From assembly GCF_034422975.1 (NCBI RefSeq), contig NZ_CP139873.1, positions 2,294,001 through 2,358,000 of the forward strand: a DNA stretch of 64,000 nt, written 5' to 3'. Origin of the DNA: Idiomarina sp. PL1-037. GTDB lineage: Bacteria; Pseudomonadota; Gammaproteobacteria; Enterobacterales; Alteromonadaceae. Position 1 is the stretch's first letter, and every line of letters starts with the position of its first letter. Positions 8,849 through 17,538 of the stretch are shown one piece after another. Below the pieces are notes generated by a model. That model ran no database searches and was not told the DNA's origin. It saw only the letters and a program-made list of their open reading frames with translations. The position numbers and the translations under genes were made by a program.

Positions 8849-10693
8849 CTAAATAGACAGTTTAGACAGCTTTTTGCCGCCCCAAACTGAGTTAACAATG
8901 GCACGGGTTCCGACTATCGCAGTAAACATGGACGTTATAATCCCGATAGCAAGAGTGATGGCAAAGCCTTTAATAGGCCCGTTACCAATAGCGAACAAGA
9001 TAAGCGCTGCAATCAGCGTGGTTACGTTCGCATCGGCAATGGTCGACAAGGCACTGTCATAACCGTGATGAATTGCCTGTTGAGGGCTTCGTTTTGCTTT
9101 TATTTCTTCGCGTATACGCTCAAAAATCAGTACGTTAGCATCGACTGCCATACCAACCGTCAGTACAATACCGGCCATACCCGGTAAGGTCAGTGTTGCT
9201 CCCGGAATCATCGACATAACACCGATAATAAGAATCAGGTTTGCTGCCAAAGCGCAGTTTGCAACTAAGCCAAACTTTTTGTAGTAAAGCACCATAAAGG
9301 CCAGAACTAATACAAAGCCCCAGAAAATAGCCTGGGTACCAGAATCAATGTTCTGCTGACCTAAGCTTGGACCTACAGTACGCTCTTCGACAATTTGAAT
9401 CGGTGCGATAAGTGCACCGGCGCGAAGTAACAGCGCCAGATTCTGAGCTTCGTTAGCGCCCACTCCAGTAATACGGAAATTGCTACCTAAGCGAGACTGG
9501 ATTGTTGCCACATTAATAACTTCCGCGTTCTTGGTGAACTGTAAGTTACCTTCAGCGTCGCGCTCGTCTGTGGCTTTATATTCAATAAAGACGGTTGCCA
9601 TAGGCTGACCAACATTGTCTTTAGTTGCCATAGACATTTTATTACCACCGGCACCATCCAGGGTAATATTAACCTGCGGACGGTTGTACTCGTCGTAACC
9701 AACGCCTGCGTTAACAATATGGTCACCAGTCAGAATAACGTCTTCTTTCAGCAATTGAGTCGGACCGTCGCGCATTGGCATTAACTCGCTACCGAAAGGT
9801 ACCCGACCGTTCTGGGCGTCACGCACATCATTCTCGGAGTCAACCATACGGAACTCCAGCGTTGCTGTAGCTCCTAAAATCTCTTTCGCCCGTGCTGTAT
9901 CCTGTACCCCCGGCAGCTCTACCACAATGCGATTTGAACCCTGACGCTGAATAAGCGGCTCGGCAACACCTAGCTCGTTAACCCGGTTACGCATAATGGT
10001 AATATTCTGAGATACTGCGTAATCACGCGTTTCTGCAAGCTTCTGCTCGCTCATCTGTAGTTGCAGCAGTTGGTTTTCATCGTCTTCCAGCAGCGTATAC
10101 CCCTGATAACGACCATCCAGATACTCAGCAGCTTCCGCGTAAGCTTCTTCATTACGAAGTTCAATTTCAACCGTCGTATCATTAACGCGTACAGCGCTGT
10201 AACGAATACGCTCCTCACGCAGTTCGGCACGAATCGTGTCCTTCATGCCATCGACAATTTTGCGGACGGCTTCGTCCATGTCGATTTCCATTAAGAAATG
10301 CACACCACCACGTAAATCCAGCCCTAATTTCATTGGCTGCGCACCAATGCTCTTCAACCACTCAGGAGTTGCAGGAGCAAGGTTCAAAGCGACAATATAA
10401 TCATCACCTAAACTCTCCAGGATGCTCTCCCGGGCTTTTAACTGCTCATCATCGGAGGTTAGTCGAACTAAGAGTTGCTCTTCTTCTAAAGCAATGCTTT
10501 TGGGTTGTATGCCAACGTTTTCCAGACTGCTCTTCACGCGATCCATGGTGCTGGTATCGATGGTCGCATTTCGGTTTGCGGAAATTTGAACTGCTGGATC
10601 TTCACCGTAAATGTTTGGCAGCGCATAAAGCGCTGCCATCAATACGACAAAAATAACCAGCAGATTTTTCCACAACGGGTATTTATTTAACAC
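8849..10693 (-). CDS. secD: Protein translocase subunit SecD
   Basis: Partner of SecF in the SecDF-YajC accessory complex of the inner membrane. The 614 residues match gammaproteobacterial SecD: one N-terminal TM segment, the P1-head periplasmic region, LGLDLRGGVHFLMEID near residue 123, QNIDSGTQAIFWGF leading into TM2, and GMAVDANVLIFERIREE in the TM4 region near residue 515. The start is a GTG at 10693 with an AGGGG seven bases upstream. It is flanked by yajC (28 bp upstream) and secF (8 bp downstream). Confidence 0.97.
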   Translation of the reverse strand: MLNKYPLWKNLLVIFVVLMAALYALPNIYGEDPAVQISANRNATIDTSTMDRVKSSLENVGIQPKSIALEEEQLLVRLTSDDEQLKARESILESLGDDYIVALNLAPATPEWLKSIGAQPMKLGLDLRGGVHFLMEIDMDEAVRKIVDGMKDTIRAELREERIRYSAVRVNDTTVEIELRNEEAYAEAAEYLDGRYQGYTLLEDDENQLLQLQMSEQKLAETRDYAVSQNITIMRNRVNELGVAEPLIQRQGSNRIVVELPGVQDTARAKEILGATATLEFRMVDSENDVRDAQNGRVPFGSELMPMRDGPTQLLKEDVILTGDHIVNAGVGYDEYNRPQVNITLDGAGGNKMSMATKDNVGQPMATVFIEYKATDERDAEGNLQFTKNAEVINVATIQSRLGSNFRITGVGANEAQNLALLLRAGALIAPIQIVEERTVGPSLGQQNIDSGTQAIFWGFVLVLAFMVLYYKKFGLVANCALAANLILIIGVMSMIPGATLTLPGMAGIVLTVGMAVDANVLIFERIREEIKAKRSPQQAIHHGYDSALSTIADANVTTLIAALILFAIGNGPIKGFAITLAIGIITSMFTAIVGTRAIVNSVWGGKKLSKLSI

Positions 10694-10721
10694 GTCGTGC
10701 CCCTGTTTCTAATGTCAGAGA

Positions 10722-11057
10722 TTAGAGAGACTTCATTGTTCCTTTCGGAAGAACGGAAGTCACAGAACCTTTCTGAATGGTTACTTCAAGCTCGTCAGTC
10801 AAAGCGATAACGAGAAAGTCTTTGTCTTCGCTTACTTTAGTGATTTTACCGACCAAACCACCTTGAGTCAGCACTTCGTCGCCCTTGCTCAAAGCACCCA
10901 TCAGCTCTTTATGCTGCTTGACACGTTTTGCTTGTGGACGATAAATCATGAAGTAAAAAATTAACGCAAACATGACCAGCATGAAAATCAGTTCCATACC
11001 GCCACTGCTCTGGCCGCCGGCCTCTTGCGCGTATGCTGAGCTAATAAAAAAGTCCAT
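10722..11057 (-). CDS. yajC: Preprotein translocase subunit YajC
   Basis: Small single-span inner-membrane protein of the SecDF-YajC complex. The 111 residues have an N-terminal region ending AYAQEAGGQSSGG, one TM helix (MELIFMLVMFALIFYFMIYRPQ, residues 21-42) with the family RPQAKR end, and a cytosolic domain with GDEVLTQGGLVGKI. In many proteobacteria tgt and queA precede yajC; here the upstream neighbour is an unrelated regulator, so the operon has been separated from the queuosine genes. The 138 bp upstream should hold its promoter, but I could not single one out. Confidence 0.96.
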   Translation of the reverse strand: MDFFISSAYAQEAGGQSSGGMELIFMLVMFALIFYFMIYRPQAKRVKQHKELMGALSKGDEVLTQGGLVGKITKVSEDKDFLVIALTDELEVTIQKGSVTSVLPKGTMKSL

Positions 11058-11195
11058 AAAATTCCCTCAGTTAATTTAAATTTATTATTAAATTTTGGAT
11101 AACCATCTCACGATATGGGGACAGTTACTCCAGAATGCAATTCAATTTTTCTAAGGCGGCTATACTACCAGAAAGTTTAACGCCGCTCAGTATTA

Positions 11196-12707
11196 TCAAA
11201 TATCATATCCCAAACTTTTAAGCCTGCGCCGTAAACCTATTTGAGACACCTGCAAATCCCACATCATTTTTTCGGTGTCAGAACGGTTCTGCTCATAACT
11301 TTTTTTAATCTCTTCTTCGGATAAATCCTGCGCTGTGTGAACCCCTTCAAAACGCTGAATAAGCTGATATACCGATGCCCGGGAGATACCCAAAGTTTTA
11401 GCGGTTGCCTGCAGCTCAAACCGGCAGTTGCGCAATGTTTCCAGTAGCTCATCTCGACTAACGCTGTTGGGTTTGCGATGAACACTGGTTTCATCTTCCC
11501 AATGGCCGGAGTTGCTCGGCTTAAGCATAGATAAAAGCTGCGGGTCGAGGTGCAATTGCTCTTGCTCGCGGCTATCAATAACGACCTGACGCGCTACATT
11601 TCGCAACTGGCGCACATTACCAGGCCAATGGAAGGTCAGCAGCTGGCTCATCAATTCACCGGGAATCTTGACATCATGAGAGCGGTCAGCGTAAAGCTTA
11701 CGCCACTGCTCACGTACAAAATAATCGAATAACAAACCGATATCTTCACGACGCTCGGTTAATGGCGGGATGAATAACTGATAAGCCGAAAGCTTTTCAA
11801 TTAACATGGACAGCGTTGAGTTCTCTTCAAAGCCGCCAGAGTCCTGATGACTGGTCAGCATAATACGGCATGTAATTGGCTGCGTTTCTTCTGCACCAAC
11901 CGGTACAACAGATTTGCTTTGCAGAACAGTATAAAGCAAACGGTGTAAACTCGGCGAGGCATCCTCGATGTCTTCCAGTACAATAGTACCGTCGCCAGCT
12001 TGCTCAAAATAGCCAGGTTGTCGGCTACCGCCACGATAACTACCAAACAATTCAGCTTCTGCAACTGCATCGTGTATTGCAGCCAAGTTTACACTAATAA
12101 AAGGCTGCTCCCGACGTTCGCTGGCCTGATGAATTGCAAAGGCGGCCTGTTGCTTACCCACTCCGGCAGCACCTCTAATCATAACCGGCAGGTCCATACC
12201 GGCCAGTTGAGAAACGCGATCCCGAATGGCTCGAATATCAGAGCTAATACCAAACAGCACATCGTTGTCATCTACCGAGGAATCTTGCAGTGGCAATAAT
12301 TTTAAAAGTAAAACAATGCGGTGGTTTAGACCAATAACGACACCGTTATCGAGGTCACTTTCTTTCAGAATATATTCGTCCTGAACACCACGCCCGGCAA
12401 TGGTGACCGTTGTTTTTGTGCTATGCGCTTTTAGCTTAATACGACCACCCGACTCGCGCTGAAAAATGATTGGCGAGCGGCTGATAAATTCATCAAGTAA
12501 TGCTCTGCCAGCATTACCATTTTTGGCAAATTCTGGCTTTACCCTACTTAGGTAGTCACTCCCTTCACTGTGTAAATCTATTAACGCTGCGCGTTCACCT
12601 ATCCGCGACCGGTCAGGATGCGCTGCGATCACTAACATGGGAACTCGTTGGTAGCTACTAACGAGATCATCAACTGCATGTTTTGTCGTGTACTCGGTTG
12701 CACTCAT
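11196..12707 (-). CDS. FHA-AAA+ regulator related to sigma54 activators, GAFTGA lost
   Basis: 503 residues. Residues 20-140 resemble an FHA-type sensor (HPDRSRIGERAALIDL, then a DNGVVIGLNHRIVLLLKLL end). Residues 150-385 are a sigma54-activator-type AAA+ domain with Walker A GAAGVGKQ (179-186) and Walker B TIVLEDI (241-247) where LDEI is usual. Where ELFG.x.GAFTGA is expected the protein has ELFGSYRGGSRQPGYFE (219-235), so the sigma54-contact loop is missing. WPGNVRQLRNV is intact. A Fis-type helix-turn-helix (LQATAKTLGISRASVYQLIQRF) is followed by about 50 more residues that may form a second helical motif. It probably binds DNA, but classical sigma54 activation looks unlikely. Its targets are unknown. 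Confidence 0.8.
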   Translation of the reverse strand: MSATEYTTKHAVDDLVSSYQRVPMLVIAAHPDRSRIGERAALIDLHSEGSDYLSRVKPEFAKNGNAGRALLDEFISRSPIIFQRESGGRIKLKAHSTKTTVTIAGRGVQDEYILKESDLDNGVVIGLNHRIVLLLKLLPLQDSSVDDNDVLFGISSDIRAIRDRVSQLAGMDLPVMIRGAAGVGKQQAAFAIHQASERREQPFISVNLAAIHDAVAEAELFGSYRGGSRQPGYFEQAGDGTIVLEDIEDASPSLHRLLYTVLQSKSVVPVGAEETQPITCRIMLTSHQDSGGFEENSTLSMLIEKLSAYQLFIPPLTERREDIGLLFDYFVREQWRKLYADRSHDVKIPGELMSQLLTFHWPGNVRQLRNVARQVVIDSREQEQLHLDPQLLSMLKPSNSGHWEDETSVHRKPNSVSRDELLETLRNCRFELQATAKTLGISRASVYQLIQRFEGVHTAQDLSEEEIKKSYEQNRSDTEKMMWDLQVSQIGLRRRLKSLGYDI

Positions 12708-12851
12708 TCTCGCTGTTCCTTAGCTCAATAGCAGCTTTTAAATTCATGCCATCATAAAATTATGAAGTCCAAATAGCCAATCAATTTATGCTGGGAATCT
12801 ATAAAGGTTAATGACAAACTAAGTCATACCATTGCTACTTTTTGATGACTC

Positions 12852-13466
12852 ATGGAATTAATATTTTACTGGACGGACCATGCCGGTGTCGCGGTTTTTG
12901 CGGTAGCCGGTACGTTATTAGCGTTTCGCAAAAAGATGGATGGTTTTGGTGTACTGGTTTTAGCCTCAGCGACAGCGATTGGTGGCGGTACAACGCGCGA
13001 TCTCATTCTTGGCTTGCCGGTATTCTGGACCCACGATCCAGTCTATCTATACACCATAATTGTTGCCGCTCTGCTCACCATCATATGGCTGCGATTTAAA
13101 GCCTATATTCCCATGAACACACTCATGGTTGCAGATGCTATTGGCCTGGCCTTTTTCGCCACTATGGGCGCGGAGAAAACCCTATCAGCCGGTTTCCCAC
13201 CCTTTATCGCTATCATCATGGGCACTATATCAGCCTGCTTTGGTGGTATGTTGCGCGATGTTCTGGCGCGCGATATCCCCATGGTTTTGAAAAGCGAACT
13301 GTACGCAACCACCTGTCTTATCGGCGCCACCGTCTATGTCGCGCTCGTGCCCTACCAACCTTTAATAGCGCTAGCTGCTGGCATGACCTCAACTTTGCTC
13401 ATTCGTTTAGGCGCTATCAAGTTTAACTGGTCATTGACGGTTTTTCGTGATCATCAGGATCATTAG
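12852..13466 (+). CDS. TRIC-family (YicG/UPF0126) cation channel protein
   Basis: A 204-residue inner-membrane protein with about seven hydrophobic segments and the two-fold repeat of the family: AVAGTLLAFRKKMDGFGVLVLASATAIGGGTTRDLILG in the first half and GTISACFGGMLRDVLARDIP in the second, each with the glycine-rich GG...RD motif. Prokaryotic relatives form trimeric channels homologous to animal TRIC potassium channels. The ATG at 12852 gives the family N-terminus; an out-of-frame start at 12842 is spurious. It lies 2 bp before crbS and so is probably co-transcribed with it; whether it acts with the kinase is not known. Confidence 0.9.
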   Translation: MELIFYWTDHAGVAVFAVAGTLLAFRKKMDGFGVLVLASATAIGGGTTRDLILGLPVFWTHDPVYLYTIIVAALLTIIWLRFKAYIPMNTLMVADAIGLAFFATMGAEKTLSAGFPPFIAIIMGTISACFGGMLRDVLARDIPMVLKSELYATTCLIGATVYVALVPYQPLIALAAGMTSTLLIRLGAIKFNWSLTVFRDHQDH

Positions 13467-13468
13467 TT

Positions 13469-16400
13469 ATGTTGAGCATCGAAGTCACCGTTTTTGCTGC
13501 AATTGCTTATTTAACGATTTTGTTTAGCATTGCCTACCGCGGTGACCGTGCTGCATCCAACCGGGTAAAACCCTATCGCTACGCCTTAGCACAGGGAGTG
13601 CATTGCACCTCATGGGCTTTTTTTGGAACCATTACCCAATCTGCCTATTACGGTTGGGCTTTTGCGCCAACCTACGCGGGCGCGATTACTGTTTTTATTT
13701 TGCTGCACGGCCTACAACTCAAGCTTCTCAATTACGCCAAACACCAAAACATCACATCTATTGCCGATCTAATCGGCACTCGCTACGGTAAATCCCCCGT
13801 ATTGGCCGGTGTCGTTGCCATTACCGCTTTTATAGCCGTTGTTCCTTATATTTCTCTACAGCTTCGTGCTGTCACCTCAAGCTTCGCTGCTGTTACAGGT
13901 TTTGATAACAACCCGTCCTGGCGGTTTGATTTATCTTTTCTGGTTGCTTTAACCATGATCGGATTCGGCTTTCTGTTTGGTACGCGCCGCCTGAGTCTGG
14001 CAGAACAACACTCCGGATTGATGGACGCCATAGCCTTCGAGTCTCTGGTAAAGCTTGCTGCATTTATTATTGTCGGTTTATTTGCCAGTTATACCGTATT
14101 CGATGGACTGGCCGACCTTTTTCAGACAAGTTTTCAAACCACACATACTCAGGAAGTTCTGGCTGGACGCGAATACGGAGGTTACGTCTTCGTCGTACAC
14201 ATGTTGCTTGGCGGATTGTCGATGTTTTGTCTACCGCGGCAGTTTCATGTCAGCTACGTCGAGAACACCCATTCCGATGAATTAAAAACTGCGCGCTGGG
14301 CTTTTCCTTTATACCTTTTTGCTATTAATTTTTTTATATTGCCACTGGCATTAAGTGCTCTACTCCTGGCTCCGGAGCAGGCCAGTCAAGATACCTTTAT
14401 GCTCGCCATCCCGTTAATAATGGATAGCCCCGGCATCACGCTTGTCGCATTTATTGGCGGTTTGTCAGCAGCCACCAGCATGGTGATTATCGCGCTGCTC
14501 GCACTGAGTATTATGCTTTCTAACGACGTTATCATGCCCGTCTGGCTGCGCATGACACGACAAAAGCTCCGACAATTTAGCTTCACACCCACCCGCATTC
14601 TCTACATTCGCCGTATGACAATGGTCGTGGTTATGTTGATGGCCTACCTCTATTATCAGGCCACTATCGAATCTATGCCGCTGGTCAATTCAGGGCTACT
14701 GTCTCTGGCACTGCTGGCCCAGTTGGCTCCGGCTATCTTAGCCACAGTGGTATGGCGCAACGCCACACAAACAGGCGTATTAGCCGGATTAGCCGTGGGC
14801 ACAACCTTGTGGTTAACACTGCTACTCATTCCCTCTATCGGGCGCCAGCCGCAAGTTTCAGATATCGATATTGCTAATGGTGTTCTTATAAGCCTTGGTG
14901 CAAATTTGGTCTGTTTCTGGCTATTTTCTGTTATCAGCCGAAATGTTCAGGCTGAAACACCTAAACTGGACAACAGCGATAGTTATGTTCAGCAGCCCAG
15001 CCTAACCTGGGCTCGTTTGCGTTCTCTTCTTTCACGATTTTATGACGACCAACAACTCGCTTCTATTCAACAGCGCTTACGAATGGACTTACTCACTCCA
15101 GAAGGCCAGTCGATGGTCCCTGCACCAATGCTAGTTCGTATCGAGCGTGAACTGTCAGCTGTCATTGGCACTTCAGCCAGCCGGTTACTACTGGACACTG
15201 TGTCTGAACAACAGGAGTTTCCTGTATCCCGGGTTGTTGACTGGGCTACGGAAGCTTCCCGCCTTTATCAGTTCAACCGCGAACTGCTGCAGGCATCGGT
15301 TGAAAATATTCCACAAGGTATCAGCGTCGTCGATCAGAAACTCAGGTTAGTTGCCTGGAACCGACGTTATCTGGAAATTTTTGCTTATCCTGATGGCTTA
15401 GTCCGCTCAGGTATGCCCGTTGAAGAGCTATTACGTTATAACGCCAAACGCGGCCTTCTAAACACCACTGAAAACGGCGATGTTGAAGGTGAAATTCAAA
15501 AACGCCTAAATTACTTGCGGGCAGGGAGCACTTATCATTACCAACGACAGCAGGGCGCTCTAACCGTTGAGCTACAGGGGAATCCGATGCCAGGAGGCGG
15601 TTTTGTCACCACCTACAGCGATATTACCGAACGAATTGAGGCACAGAAACAGCTGCAGAAAATTAACCAAGAACTGGAAAATCGGGTTGATGAGCGTACC
15701 CAACAGCTACTGTCAGCAAAGCAGGCCGAAGAAAGAGCCCATGAGAGTAAATCTCGGTTTTTCACCGCGGTAAGTCACGACTTAATGCAGCCATTTAACG
15801 CTGCCAGCTTATTTTGCGAGATGCTGCAGTCCCGGCTTCCAGAGCAACATTTGCCATTGGCACAAAACATTCAACGGTCGCTAGAACATGCTGAAGAGCT
15901 GCTCACCATGCTGCTCGACATGACCAAACTGGACACAGGGAACTTACAGCCGGATCACCAACTCTTTTCTGTTGACCAGGCTTTACAGCCCTTAGCTGAA
16001 CGTTACCAGATGATGGCAAAAGAAAAGCACTTACAGCTTAGCTACCACAAAAGCTCAGCTCTGGTAAACACTGACCGAAAGTTGTTAACGCGCATTGTTC
16101 AGAACTTACTTTCTAATGCCCTGCGTTACACTGAGAAGGGCCGAATTGTATTGGGTTTCCGTCGGCACCAAAACTCTTTGACAATCTGTATCATCGATAC
16201 TGGTGCTGGTATCCCTGAACACAAACAAAAAGAGATATTCCGGGAATTTCATCAATTGCAGTCCAGTGGTGATAATCCCGGACTCGGCCTTGGCCTATCA
16301 ATTGTAGAGCGAATGTGTCGGCTTTTGAAAATAGATTTGAGTTTGTCCTCCAGCCCCGGGAGAGGAACCGCTTTTAGTCTGACACTGCCTGTAGCTGGCT

Positions 16401-16816
16401 GGCAGAAAGAACCACAGCCCGTGGCTATTCAAAATTATTCAATTGATGAACAGTTACTCCGAGGTATGCGAGTTCTGGTAATTGATAACGACCCTCAGGT
16501 ATTGGCGGCGACAGCTGGTCTATTAACTGACTGGGGCGCCGAAACACAGACCGCCGCAGACTTAAGACAGGCGAGCACGCATACCCCCTGCGATCTTATT
16601 TTAGCGGATTATCATTTAGATAACGGCAACACCGGGGTTGAATTGGTCATTGCAATGAGAAAAGCGTGGGGTACCGATACACCAGCGATTATAAACTCTG
16701 CCGATCCCGATGAACTATTGCGGGAACAAGCGTTAGACATTAACGCGCATTTTATTCCAAAACCCTTGAAAAGCGGCGCGTTGAAGCGGTTACTCAAACG
16801 TATCCGACGTATCTAG
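13469..16816 (+). CDS. crbS: SLC5-domain hybrid sensor kinase, CrbS type
   Basis: The 1115-residue protein has, in order: a sodium-solute-symporter-like membrane domain (about 1-490, 12-13 spans), a STAC-like linker (about 510-590), a PAS domain (about 610-730, NIPQGISVVDQKLRLVAWN), a coiled coil, HisKA with FTAVSHDLMQPF (phospho-acceptor about His770), HATPase with NLLSNALRYT and GLGLGLSIVERM, and a receiver (from about 1000) with acceptor Asp about 1047 in LADYHLD. This is the architecture of CrbS/MxtR, which with a LuxR-type regulator controls acetyl-CoA synthetase (the acetate switch) in Vibrio and Pseudomonas. Its 3' end overlaps the convergent crbR by 27 bp. The symbol is by architecture and neighbour; CbrA, which pairs with an NtrC-like regulator, is the main alternative. 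Confidence 0.88.
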   Translation: MLSIEVTVFAAIAYLTILFSIAYRGDRAASNRVKPYRYALAQGVHCTSWAFFGTITQSAYYGWAFAPTYAGAITVFILLHGLQLKLLNYAKHQNITSIADLIGTRYGKSPVLAGVVAITAFIAVVPYISLQLRAVTSSFAAVTGFDNNPSWRFDLSFLVALTMIGFGFLFGTRRLSLAEQHSGLMDAIAFESLVKLAAFIIVGLFASYTVFDGLADLFQTSFQTTHTQEVLAGREYGGYVFVVHMLLGGLSMFCLPRQFHVSYVENTHSDELKTARWAFPLYLFAINFFILPLALSALLLAPEQASQDTFMLAIPLIMDSPGITLVAFIGGLSAATSMVIIALLALSIMLSNDVIMPVWLRMTRQKLRQFSFTPTRILYIRRMTMVVVMLMAYLYYQATIESMPLVNSGLLSLALLAQLAPAILATVVWRNATQTGVLAGLAVGTTLWLTLLLIPSIGRQPQVSDIDIANGVLISLGANLVCFWLFSVISRNVQAETPKLDNSDSYVQQPSLTWARLRSLLSRFYDDQQLASIQQRLRMDLLTPEGQSMVPAPMLVRIERELSAVIGTSASRLLLDTVSEQQEFPVSRVVDWATEASRLYQFNRELLQASVENIPQGISVVDQKLRLVAWNRRYLEIFAYPDGLVRSGMPVEELLRYNAKRGLLNTTENGDVEGEIQKRLNYLRAGSTYHYQRQQGALTVELQGNPMPGGGFVTTYSDITERIEAQKQLQKINQELENRVDERTQQLLSAKQAEERAHESKSRFFTAVSHDLMQPFNAASLFCEMLQSRLPEQHLPLAQNIQRSLEHAEELLTMLLDMTKLDTGNLQPDHQLFSVDQALQPLAERYQMMAKEKHLQLSYHKSSALVNTDRKLLTRIVQNLLSNALRYTEKGRIVLGFRRHQNSLTICIIDTGAGIPEHKQKEIFREFHQLQSSGDNPGLGLGLSIVERMCRLLKIDLSLSSSPGRGTAFSLTLPVAGWQKEPQPVAIQNYSIDEQLLRGMRVLVIDNDPQVLAATAGLLTDWGAETQTAADLRQASTHTPCDLILADYHLDNGNTGVELVIAMRKAWGTDTPAIINSADPDELLREQALDINAHFIPKPLKSGALKRLLKRIRRI

Positions 16817-17440
16817 CATTTGTCGAAATAAGATTCCCGCCTGAGTGCGGTTAACGCATTTAAGTTTGCGCAGAATTGCAGAAGCATGCTGCTTTATGGT
16901 GGTTTCCTGAACCCCGAGTTCGTAGGCGATTTGCTTATTCAGCAACCCATCTGCGATGCATTGTAGAACCTTGAACTGCTGCGGAGTTAATTGTTCTAAC
17001 TTATTTGCGAAATCACTTATCTCGGCATCGGGTTCAGATAAGTTAATAGCCCGCATTGACTCAGGTAGCCAGTTGTCTCCGGCTAATACGGTAGCCACTG
17101 CCGTTTGCCATTCCGGTAAGGGCACTGATTTGGGAATATAGCCACTTGCCCCCAATGCCATTGCCTGACGTATAACCCGAGTATCTTCATTAGCAGAAAC
17201 AATAACGACAAGAATATCAGGAAATTGACTTCGCAAAACAGTGAGTCCGGTAAGTCCCCTGTTACCCGGCATAGAAAGATCAAGAAAAACCAATTCAATT
17301 TGGGGAAACTGCAACAGTAATTGCTCCAACTGAGAAAAGCTGGAAGCTTCAATAATCTCGCTTTTTAAACTGTCGCTGAGTGCCTGCTTCATTGCCGCTC
17401 GAAAAAGCGGATGATCATCAGCGATAATTGCTCTGGCCAT
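16790..17440 (-). CDS. crbR: LuxR-type response regulator, CrbR type
   Basis: 216 residues: a receiver domain (ARAIIADDHPLFRAAMKQAL, phospho-acceptor Asp in LVFLDLSMPG, conserved Lys in GYIPKSVPL) and a C-terminal LuxR helix-turn-helix (LTPQQFKVLQCIADGLLNKQIAYELGVQETTIKQHASAILRKL). It is convergent with and overlaps crbS, so it is the obvious cognate regulator. The start is placed at ATG 17440 (MARAIIADDHP), with AGGA a few bases upstream; the ATG at 17476 would add 12 residues not typical of receivers. By homology it should activate acs-type genes. The nearby GntP/acyl-CoA-ligase set is a candidate target. Confidence 0.88.
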   Translation of the reverse strand: MARAIIADDHPLFRAAMKQALSDSLKSEIIEASSFSQLEQLLLQFPQIELVFLDLSMPGNRGLTGLTVLRSQFPDILVVIVSANEDTRVIRQAMALGASGYIPKSVPLPEWQTAVATVLAGDNWLPESMRAINLSEPDAEISDFANKLEQLTPQQFKVLQCIADGLLNKQIAYELGVQETTIKQHASAILRKLKCVNRTQAGILFRQMLDTSDTFE

Positions 17441-17490
17441 ATTTCCTGCTAACGTTATTGGTTGTTTCATGACCATGCTATCGACTTAGA

Positions 17491-17531
17491 AGAAAAAAGC
17501 CAGCGATACCTATGAAGACGGTAGCGCTGGC
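17491..17531 (-). terminator. Intrinsic terminator of the TonB receptor gene
   Basis: Inverted repeat 17499-17510 / 17520-17531 (12 bp, one mismatch, 9-base loop). On the minus strand it is followed by TTTTTTCTT. It lies just after the stop of the TonB receptor gene and before crbR, which lies downstream on the same strand. Confidence 0.87.
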
Positions 17532-17538
17532 AAAAGCA

